DNA of 5,051 nucleotides, from contig JACQAW010000139.1 of assembly GCA_016194725.1 (NCBI GenBank), forward strand, positions 1 through 5,051. The letters run 5' to 3'. Both the position numbers and the translations under genes were made by a program. Numbering within the stretch: the stretch's first letter is position 1; each line of letters opens with the position of its first letter. The notes beneath the pieces were generated by a model. The model was given only the letters and a program-made list of their open reading frames with translations, searched no databases and had not been told where the DNA came from. This document shows positions 1 to 5,051 of the stretch, one piece after another. The stretch comes from Deltaproteobacteria bacterium. Lineage in GTDB: Bacteria; Bdellovibrionota; UBA1018; UBA923.

Positions 1-1949
1 GTAACTGGATACGGGCCGGAAAACGAAAGCTGATCGGCAGAAATTTGCAAATTGATGCCGTTCACCTCAGCAGAAGAAAGCTGGATGTTTGATGACCCAG
101 ATACGATTACGACATTAGTGGATACGGTCGAACCTTGAGCAGGTGTTATGTTTGAAAGCACAAGGCTGGTGCTGCCGCCACCCGAAACAACCTGTACCGT
201 GTCCGTGTTATTAGCTATATTTCCGTTCGTGTCGGTTGCCATGAACTGCAGCGTCAGGAAGCCAGCGGAGTTGGCGGAATAGATGCCTGAAAACGAAAAT
301 CTATCACCAGAAATCGAAAGCGGTTGGCCATTGACGGAAACTGATGAGAGTTTCGAGGTTGCCGTTCCTGAAACAGGCAATGGTCCGATGGGTACCTGCG
401 AGCCCTGATGCGGGCTTAGATTCATTATCGCAAAGCCACTACCCCCACCGCCGCTCGTATTGATGAACACCATCACGACCTGCGAAGCATTTCGACCCAA
501 AAGATCGGTAGCTAGAAAATTAAGCGTTACTGCTCCGCTGGATGCTGTTGTGTAGGTGCCGGTAAAAGCAAGCCCATCAACAGAGAGCTGCAGAGGCTGA
601 CCATTCACGCTTGCCATCGAAAGCGGCGAATTCGATTGTCCAGAGACAGGAAATATATTTGTAGTGAGTGTGACGCCGGATAGAGGCGAAATATTTGACA
701 GCGCAAGTGGTGCGGGACCGGTGCTCGGTAAGACTCCAATAGTGCTGTTCACTGAAACCGCATTGCCCAAGAGGTCTGTGGCTTGCCATACCAAGGCTAA
801 AGGCGTTGCGCCTGATTTGCCGCCGCTGTCGCCACCAGAGCTGCCAGTGGCAGTTTGACAAAGAAGCGATGCAGCCGAGATAAGCTGGCAACCCATTGGC
901 GCTGGCCCGCCGGCATAGGGTTGACAAGTCTCCCCTTGCAAAGTGCAAGAGGTAGGGTCGCCCGACGCGCAAAGCCAGGAGCCACCATCCAAAGTAACAC
1001 TGCACTGGCCCGGCGCAGGACCTGCAAAATAAGGCACGCAGAAAAATCCGCTTTGGTTGCACTGTGTGTTCGTACCGCCGCCGGATCCGCCCGAACCGGT
1101 TGGAACACAGACCACGGCCCCAGGGGCAAATTCGCAGTCGGCCGTGGCAGTTCCGGGCGCCGGCGGTAACTTCGCGGTAGCAGTAATAGGGGTCTGATCG
1201 ACAGTGCAGTACACATATCCACCAGAAATAATACAGCTCTTGGGCAAAGCTGCGGGGTCGCTAGGTACACCGGCAAGGCCAACCTGGCAGATGTCGAAGT
1301 TTCCCGTCTCAGTGCACGGCGGATCGCTGGGAGCCGTGCCAGCTGGATTTCCGGCAAATGGTCCACCGCAGGCAAGGATGGTCGCTGAAACAGGAGAACA
1401 GCCAGCGGAATATGGCCCGCCTGCAAAAGAGGAGCACGTCACTGTCGGCTGCGAACACACTAGAGGCAGGGTGCCCGTATTGCTGCCGGAAGTGCCAGAG
1501 CTTCCCGCGGCAGTTCCAGCATTGATGTTGTAGGTACCGTTAAAACTCATTCCGTCAGGAGCAATATTCAGAGTTTGGCCATTTAAACTCACATGAGCCA
1601 GTTGCCGATTTGCCTGTCCACTGACATTAAATGTCGGACCCTGGACCGTGGCGCCGTCGGCAGGATTTAAATTCGAAAGAGCTAACGGCGGCGAGGCTAA
1701 AATGACATTTATCGATCCCGAAAAGTTCGCTTGATTCCCAGCCAAATCCGTCAAGACGAGATGAGCCGTAAGCATTGCCGGAGCGGGCAGCGTAATCGTT
1801 TGAGAAAAAGATGTTTTATCGACTGAAAGTGGAAGTGGATTTCCATTCAACACAGCCGACAAAAGCGGTTTATCAGCCGAGCCTGAAAATTGAAATGTAA
1901 GGCCCGTGACCGTAGATCCGGGGCTGGGCGAAAGCTGGATGAGTTGGGG
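1..1949 (-). repeat. Array of at least five related ~86-91-residue Ig-like repeats
   Basis: Units begin near residues 426, 512, 840, 931 and 1021 (the last cut by the window edge). Each opens with a hydrophobic strand plus xLxPxxGxxV and F-x-VSG-like motifs. It continues with VNGQPLxLSxD and FSGxY, and most complete units finish with LxFxATDxxGN. Spacing is 86, 87 (after removing the cysteine-rich insert), 91 and 90 residues. Later units are joined by short Gly/Ser linkers (SGGGGSG, SGGGSTS). The DNA copies have diverged at synonymous and non-synonymous sites, so the duplication is not recent. The fold is inferred from motif and length resemblance to bacterial Ig-like/cadherin-like domains. 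Confidence 0.85.
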
Positions 1950-3224
1950 TGCTTTAGTGTCGATGGTCCACGAATAACTTACGGGCAGGCTTAAATTCCC
2001 AGCTTTGTCCGTCGCAACGATTGAAAACGCGTGCGCGCCGTCGAGGAGCCCGGAATAGTTCACAGGTGAGAGACAGGGGTTGCTCTGACCGCCATCGGTC
2101 GTGCAGCTAAAAGTGGCACTTTCGTTTGCCGAGAAAACGAACTGCGCGTTTTTTTGGTTGGTCAGACGTGGTACGCTTGGCGTCAGATTTACCAGGGGCG
2201 GCACGGTATCAAGCACAACATCAGTCAGCCTGATGGGCGCCGCCACGTTACCTGCACGGTCCACGCTTTGCACTTCGACCGTATTTGGTCCTTCGACGAG
2301 GTTGACCGCGGTTGTGGGAAAGGCATCTAAAGTGCTGAGTGCTTCCACTCCATTGAAAATAATTTTCGTCGTTGCAGGGCTCGCATCACTGACCGCGACC
2401 CCAATCGTGAACAGCTTTTGATTTGTGATGACGTGGTCGTGAGTTCCACCGATAAAAGAGAGCTGTGGCGGCGTTCGGTCGATTGAAAAGCCAAAAGACA
2501 GGGGCGCCGCCTGATTTCCTGCGAGGTCAAATCCTTTTGAGAAGGTCAGCGTGTGGCTTCCTTCCACGAGCGGATTTAAATCGGCCGTGATGAGGTAGGT
2601 CGAGATCCACGGTCCCGAGCCTTGAGCCGTGATTTGAAATCTCGAGGTTGAGTCCACGCCATCGAGCAAGATATGCGTGGTTCCCGGCGCATCGAGATAC
2701 CCATACGGATCAAAAAGCTGACACTGCAATCCTGGAAGATTCCGGAGATACGGGTTTGAAAGCGGAATCGAGGGCGAACTGCAGGAGAAAATCGGTTTCA
2801 CTGCATCCGCATGCACGGCAATCGTAACCAATCCGGAATTATAGAGCTTGGGCGCATCTTTGCCATTATTTACCTTAAAGATAGAAAGAGTGAAACTCGT
2901 TGACGCCGGCTGTAGCTTTCCGGTCGGATAGTCAAAAGTAAAAACCTGGCCCACACTCATGGATTTTGGTCCCTGCGATGCGACGACCACTCCGTCGCGC
3001 GAGAGCTGGGCTAACCACTGCGTGCCACCGCCTTGGTTTTGCGACAGCGTACCTACGGCATGGACCGTTGCCGACTGGCCTTGAATGGCGTCAGTCAATG
3101 AGGAGGTAATCACTACGTCCCACTTGTCGGTCGGCGTCGCCTGTGCGGAAAATGTGCCCATGAAAAGGAAAGTGAGCGCGTACATTAAGACAGCAAGGAC
3201 AGAAAAACCCCTGGTGCTTGTCAT
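1..3224 (-). CDS. Large secreted multi-domain Ig-like repeat protein (C-terminus beyond the window)
   Basis: Codon-by-codon reading on the minus strand from ATG 3224-3222 gives an open frame of 1074 codons to the left edge. Protein repeats stay in register at both ends, so there is no frameshift. Residues 1-29 form a signal peptide. Residues ~30-143 are an N-terminal beta-rich segment. Residues 144-251, 252-341 and 342-425 are three dissimilar Ig-like domains joined by linkers such as SIDRTPP, LDTVPP and TIDTKAP and carrying the D-x-AGN signature. Residues ~426 onward are a more uniform array of ~86-91-residue units. One unit carries a cysteine-rich insert at 568-806. The only other cysteines seen form two close pairs, C148/C168 and C374/C384, plausible disulfides. 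The architecture suggests an adhesin or other surface protein; no enzymatic motif was seen. Start support is a GGAG five bases upstream plus the signal peptide. The anchor or secretion signal must lie beyond the window, so surface attachment is inferred. Confidence 0.93.
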   Translation of the reverse strand, partial: MTSTRGFSVLAVLMYALTFLFMGTFSAQATPTDKWDVVITSSLTDAIQGQSATVHAVGTLSQNQGGGTQWLAQLSRDGVVVASQGPKSMSVGQVFTFDYPTGKLQPASTSFTLSIFKVNNGKDAPKLYNSGLVTIAVHADAVKPIFSCSSPSIPLSNPYLRNLPGLQCQLFDPYGYLDAPGTTHILLDGVDSTSRFQITAQGSGPWISTYLITADLNPLVEGSHTLTFSKGFDLAGNQAAPLSFGFSIDRTPPQLSFIGGTHDHVITNQKLFTIGVAVSDASPATTKIIFNGVEALSTLDAFPTTAVNLVEGPNTVEVQSVDRAGNVAAPIRLTDVVLDTVPPLVNLTPSVPRLTNQKNAQFVFSANESATFSCTTDGGQSNPCLSPVNYSGLLDGAHAFSIVATDKAGNLSLPVSYSWTIDTKAPQLIQLSPSPGSTVTGLTFQFSGSADKPLLSAVLNGNPLPLSVDKTSFSQTITLPAPAMLTAHLVLTDLAGNQANFSGSINVILASPPLALSNLNPADGATVQGPTFNVSGQANRQLAHVSLNGQTLNIAPDGMSFNGTYNINAGTAAGSSGTSGSNTGTLPLVCSQPTVTCSSFAGGPYSAGCSPVSATILACGGPFAGNPAGTAPSDPPCTETGNFDICQVGLAGVPSDPAALPKSCIISGGYVYCTVDQTPITATAKLPPAPGTATADCEFAPGAVVCVPTGSGGSGGGTNTQCNQSGFFCVPYFAGPAPGQCSVTLDGGSWLCASGDPTSCTLQGETCQPYAGGPAPMGCQLISAASLLCQTATGSSGGDSGGKSGATPLALVWQATDLLGNAVSVNSTIGVLPSTGPAPLALSNISPLSGVTLTTNIFPVSGQSNSPLSMASVNGQPLQLSVDGLAFTGTYTTASSGAVTLNFLATDLLGRNASQVVMVFINTSGGGGSGFAIMNLSPHQGSQVPIGPLPVSGTATSKLSSVSVNGQPLSISGDRFSFSGIYSANSAGFLTLQFMATDTNGNIANNTDTVQVVSGGGSTSLVLSNITPAQGSTVSTNVVIVSGSSNIQLSSAEVNGINLQISADQLSFSGPYPV
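807..1523 (-). repeat. Cysteine-rich block of C-x(6-10)-C pairs nested in an Ig-like repeat
   Basis: Residues ~568-806 contain 18 cysteines: 590/597, 609/619, 637/646, 664/673, 697/706, 722/729, 741/752, 760/767 and 779/788. They read as nine C-x(6-10)-C pairs separated by loops rich in Pro, Ala and Gly. Several loops share a [FYL]AG-x-P motif (FAGGP, FAGNP, LAGVP, YAGGP). Both flanks are Gly/Ser-rich (GSSGTSGSNTG before, GSSGGDSGGKSG after), and a further linker, PTGSGGSGGGTN, splits the block into five and four pairs. The frame is open throughout and continuous with the surrounding Ig-like sequence. I recognise no named family. Confidence 0.85.
3138..3224 (-). other. Sec signal peptide of the Ig-like repeat protein
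   Basis: Residues 1-29 have a short polar/basic start (MTSTRG), a long hydrophobic core (residues ~7-24, including VLAVLMYALTFLF) and the cleavage motif A-Q-A at residues 27-29 before TPTDKW. This matches signal peptidase I cleavage after Ala29. There is no lipobox cysteine, so a lipoprotein is unlikely. Confidence 0.85.
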
Positions 3225-3229
3225 TTTTA

Positions 3230-3236
3230 CTCCAAA
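3230..3236 (-). promoter_or_regulatory. Ribosome binding site of the Ig-like repeat protein
   Basis: On the minus strand the sequence reads TTTGGAG followed by TAAAA and ATG. The GGAG core (3233-3230) lies five bases before the start codon, a normal Shine-Dalgarno spacing, and it fixes the start at 3224. Confidence 0.7.
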
Positions 3237-3308
3237 CTGACGTTCCACAGATCACTCGGCGTTATGTTGTCCTGTTATTGTAGGCTCGTAATACGGCGCG
3301 GCATAGCG

Positions 3309-3336
3309 CCAATGCGGGAGCTCGATTACGCATTGG
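3309..3336. repeat. Perfect 8-bp inverted repeat, possible operator or hairpin
   Basis: CCAATGCG (3309-3316) is followed 12 bases later by its exact reverse complement CGCATTGG (3329-3336). The spacer contains the palindrome GAGCTC. The dyad lies just upstream of the minus-strand -10 candidate, between divergent genes. A second, smaller repeat, GGCGC/GCGCC (3295-3299 and 3306-3310), overlaps its left arm by two bases. A regulator site is inferred from position; there is no T-tract next to it to suggest a terminator. Confidence 0.5.
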
Positions 3337-3458
3337 ATTCGCGAACTAAGATGTGCCTGAAAAAAAGCAGCGACAGAAAATTACACATTTTTGGTTTTGG
3401 CTGAGGTTGGCCCACCTGCATATTGACGAAACGGAGTTCCACTGTTCTTATTTAGAAT

Positions 3459-3465
3459 AGGAGGG
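3459..3465 (+). promoter_or_regulatory. Strong Shine-Dalgarno sequence of the phosphoesterase gene
   Basis: AGGAGGG is a near-perfect anti-16S match. It lies 10 bases before ATG 3476 and 7 bases before an in-frame TTG at 3473. The spacing slightly favours TTG, but the start-codon preference favours ATG. The two choices differ by a single N-terminal residue. Confidence 0.8.
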
Positions 3466-3475
3466 CGTTTCATTG

Positions 3476-3550
3476 ATGAAACATCCGATCGCATGGATTG
3501 CGACCACACTCTGTCTGTTTGGCTATGGTCTATTGCCCAGCGCCCACGCC
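3476..3550 (+). other. Sec signal peptide of the phosphoesterase
   Basis: Residues 1-25 comprise a basic start (MKHP), a hydrophobic core (IAWIATTLCLFGYGLL) and the cleavage motif S-A-H-A before EGLEC. The mature protein would begin at Glu26. There is no twin-arginine motif, unlike some Tat-exported phospholipases C, so Sec export is expected. Confidence 0.82.
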
Positions 3551-4588
3551 GAGGGGCTGGAATGTTCGCGTCCGGCAGACTCGCTGCCGCACGCCGACGT
3601 GAAGCCCGGCACGGCTGACCCCAACATTCCCATCGAACACATCATCGTCATCATGCAGGAGAACCACTCGTTTGACGCCTATTTCGGCCGTTTAAATGAG
3701 TCGGGCTACTACGAAGGCCAGGTTGACGGCCTGCGGCCCGAGATGTGGAATCCCGACAAGCAGGGCAAGCCGGTTCATCCTTTCCACAACAAAGTTTTGT
3801 GCGTCAACGACACCGCGCACACCTGGAATGCGTCGCACCTGACCTGGAACGGCGGCCTGATGAACCAGTTCGTGGTTCAGAACGGCCACCGCTCGATGGG
3901 CTCGTATAATGACAAGGACCTGCCTTACTATTATGCGCTGGCTAAGGAGTTCGCCATCGGCGATCGCTACTTTGCGTCTCTGCTCAGCATGACCGACGTG
4001 AATCGCTACTTTCTATATGCTGGAACGGCATTTGGGCAAACCATCAACGAAAGCCCACCCAATGGGCATCAGTGGGATCAGAAGACGATCTTTGACGTTT
4101 TGAACCAGTACGGCATCTCGTGGAAGTACTACCGTTCTGATTCGGGCTACATCAAAGACTTCGCTTCGATTCGCGAGCACAACCAGAAGAAGATGGTTTC
4201 AGTAGGCCAGTTCAAGCGAGATTTGAAGAAGGGCCATCTGCCACGCATCTCGTTCATCGAATCGCTCGACAACATCGAAGACGAGCACCCCTCGATTGAC
4301 GTGCAGTTTGGGCAAAACTGGGTTGCCAACCGCATTAAAGAGCTGATGCACAGCCAGTACTGGCAAAAGTCGGCGCTGTTTTTCACCTACGACGAAGCCG
4401 GCGGCCAGTTTGACGAAACCAAGTTCAACCTGCCGGCGCTCACGCGTCGCGATGCGAACGCGAACGCGCCCTTTGATCTTTTTGACTTCGCCAACCCACC
4501 GCACGTGCAGCCGCCCAACCTGCCAAGCGGCCACTTTAGCTGGGGCCGAATTCTACAGTGCATTTTCAGAGATCGCTTTTCAGACTAG
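3476..4588 (+). CDS. Exported phosphoesterase family protein (phospholipase C/acid phosphatase type), apparently internally deleted
   Basis: This 370-residue protein has a signal peptide (hydrophobic core ~5-20, cleavage after S-A-H-A at residue 25), so it acts in the periplasm or outside the cell. It belongs to the phosphoesterase family (PF04185; bacterial phospholipases C and acid phosphatase AcpA), which hydrolyse phosphate esters. Visible family motifs are IIVIMQENHSFDAYFG, with metal-site residues E62/N63, and SMTDVNR at 171-177, where T173 lies at the likely nucleophile position. DEHP follows at 269-272 and FTYDEAGG around D306/E307. After GGQFDE (309-314) the sequence jumps to TKFNLPALTRRDANA. 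In family members as I know them these blocks are separated by a conserved stretch holding YGFRVP, VSPYA and SH-x-x-YDHTSILRFIE. That stretch is absent in frame. The last ~20 residues after PPNLP do not resemble the usual tail. It may be a variant or a decaying gene. Family assignment is firm; activity is uncertain. Confidence 0.88.
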   Translation: MKHPIAWIATTLCLFGYGLLPSAHAEGLECSRPADSLPHADVKPGTADPNIPIEHIIVIMQENHSFDAYFGRLNESGYYEGQVDGLRPEMWNPDKQGKPVHPFHNKVLCVNDTAHTWNASHLTWNGGLMNQFVVQNGHRSMGSYNDKDLPYYYALAKEFAIGDRYFASLLSMTDVNRYFLYAGTAFGQTINESPPNGHQWDQKTIFDVLNQYGISWKYYRSDSGYIKDFASIREHNQKKMVSVGQFKRDLKKGHLPRISFIESLDNIEDEHPSIDVQFGQNWVANRIKELMHSQYWQKSALFFTYDEAGGQFDETKFNLPALTRRDANANAPFDLFDFANPPHVQPPNLPSGHFSWGRILQCIFRDRFSD

Positions 4589-4650
4589 CTCCAAAACCGG
4601 GACAGCCACGAGCGCTAGTAACCCGTACCGATTCGTTATAGATTTGTACG

Positions 4651-5051
4651 ATGCGACTCGTGGCCCGGTGGGCCGTGCTTTACTTCATCGTCACCGTGAC
4701 ATCGGCTTTTTTACACCAGTGCGGACATGGCGTAGGCGCGCTGGTTGATGGCGTTCATATCAGCACGGGCACGTCGTCGGCGGGCGACCCTGGCAAAAAA
4801 CCCAGTGACCCCGATTACCGCGCGCGGCTGCCCATGACCGGGCATCTTTCATCGGCCGCCTTGCTTGGCCCCTTTACGAACTGGATGCTCGCGATATTTT
4901 CAGCGGTGCTGCTGGCGCTGTGGAAAAAACCGGATCTGATTGGCATGCTTCTTTCGGCCTGCGCCATTTCCAACGCGGGCGTGCGCATTTTTCCCATCTC
5001 GAGATTTCTGATTACCATGCTGCACGGCACGCCGTTCATCGACGACGAAAC
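4651..5051 (+). CDS. M50/site-2-protease-like membrane protein with an HQCGH motif (C-terminus beyond the window)
   Basis: The frame opens after a TAG at 4639 and starts at ATG 4651. It stays open for 133 codons to the right edge, so it would be missed if only complete ORFs were considered. The protein starts with a hydrophobic segment (residues ~3-21, including VLYFIVTVTSAFL) running into H22-Q-C-G-H26. A polar stretch with GDPGKKPSDPDYR follows, then a second span containing LLGPFTNWMLAIFSAVLLAL (GP at 73-74, N77) and a third hydrophobic stretch at ~92-115. An H-x-x-G-H at the end of the first span plus GPxxN at the next resembles M50 intramembrane zinc peptidases. The catalytic Glu of HExxH is Gln here, so it may not be a protease. 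No clear Shine-Dalgarno precedes the ATG; TATAGA at 4637-4642 could be a -10 for near-leaderless transcription. The gene begins 62 bases after the phosphoesterase stop, so co-transcription is possible. The reading frame is well supported; the family is moderately supported. Confidence 0.75.
   Translation, partial: MRLVARWAVLYFIVTVTSAFLHQCGHGVGALVDGVHISTGTSSAGDPGKKPSDPDYRARLPMTGHLSSAALLGPFTNWMLAIFSAVLLALWKKPDLIGMLLSACAISNAGVRIFPISRFLITMLHGTPFIDDE

Larger units (their letters stand above)
3225..3475. promoter_or_regulatory. Divergent intergenic region between the surface protein and phosphoesterase genes
   Basis: The region has no convincing ORF and must carry promoters for both directions. 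On the minus strand, TACAAT (3282-3277) is a 5/6 match to a -10 box about 50 bases before the start, but no good -35 lies 16-18 bases upstream. On the plus strand, TTGACG (3423-3428) resembles a -35, with only a weak -10 (TCTTAT, 3446-3451) 17 bases on. A seven-A tract lies at 3360-3366. Promoter assignments are tentative. Confidence 0.5.

Noticed and set aside
797..1426. Long open frame (209 codons) on the minus strand in another frame across the cysteine-rich block
   Set aside because: It is a shadow of the large minus-strand gene, whose frame is continuous and carries the repeats and cysteine pairs. The shadow protein shows no domain pattern.
858..1457. Considered whether the repeated cysteine pattern is a DNA-level satellite or CRISPR-like array
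   Set aside because: The regularity is only at protein level. The DNA units are not near-identical, vary in length and lack spacers of constant size.
2101..2421. Plus-strand ORF of 106 codons inside the surface protein gene
   Set aside because: It is antisense to Ig-like coding sequence, with no ribosome binding site and no recognisable protein features.
3359..3366. A-tract read on the minus strand as a T-tract, considered as a terminator
   Set aside because: No stable GC-rich stem lies directly before it, and the flanking genes diverge, so no transcript needs to end here.
3453..3458. TAGAAT as a -10 box for the phosphoesterase
   Set aside because: Transcription would start inside or after the Shine-Dalgarno sequence at 3459-3465, leaving it out of the message.
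4199..4534. Minus-strand ORF of 111 codons opposite the phosphoesterase
   Set aside because: It mirrors the GC-rich third positions of the phosphoesterase gene and has no family resemblance or start signal.
4815..5039. Minus-strand ORF of 74 codons near the right edge
   Set aside because: The plus strand here encodes a coherent membrane protein with hydrophobic spans and GPxxN/HxxGH motifs, so the opposite frame is a shadow.

Overview
The window holds three protein-coding genes from what looks like a Gram-negative bacterium. Two products carry standard Sec signal peptides and the third is a membrane protein. The phosphoesterase resembles acidobacterial family members as I remember them, but Ig-like arrays like the first protein also occur in Bdellovibrionota and other groups. 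The phylum is therefore a low-confidence guess.

Layout. Positions 1-3224 are one minus-strand reading frame, open for 1074 codons from an ATG at 3224 and running off the left edge. It encodes a very large secreted, multi-domain, Ig-like surface protein. After a signal peptide come an N-terminal domain, three dissimilar Ig-like domains, and an array of related ~86-91-residue repeats. A ~239-residue cysteine-rich, Gly/Ser-flanked block (807-1523) sits inside one of these repeats, between two of its predicted strands. Positions 3225-3475 are a divergent intergenic region with a perfect 8-bp inverted repeat. Positions 3476-4588 (+) encode an exported phosphoesterase/phospholipase C-type protein. 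It appears to lack a conserved stretch near its C-terminus by an in-frame deletion, and its tail may be frameshifted. Positions 4651 to the right edge (+) encode the first 133 residues of a multi-span membrane protein resembling M50/site-2-protease peptidases. Its HExxH-like motif reads HQCGH, so the catalytic glutamate position is glutamine.

How they relate. The surface protein and phosphoesterase are divergently transcribed from a shared 251-bp region, so co-regulation is possible but not shown. The phosphoesterase and membrane protein lie in the same direction 62 bp apart and may be co-transcribed. No RNA genes, CRISPR arrays, insertion sequences or integration sites were seen. The strongest oddities are the cysteine-rich block nested in an Ig-like domain, the phosphoesterase deletion and the HQCGH motif.
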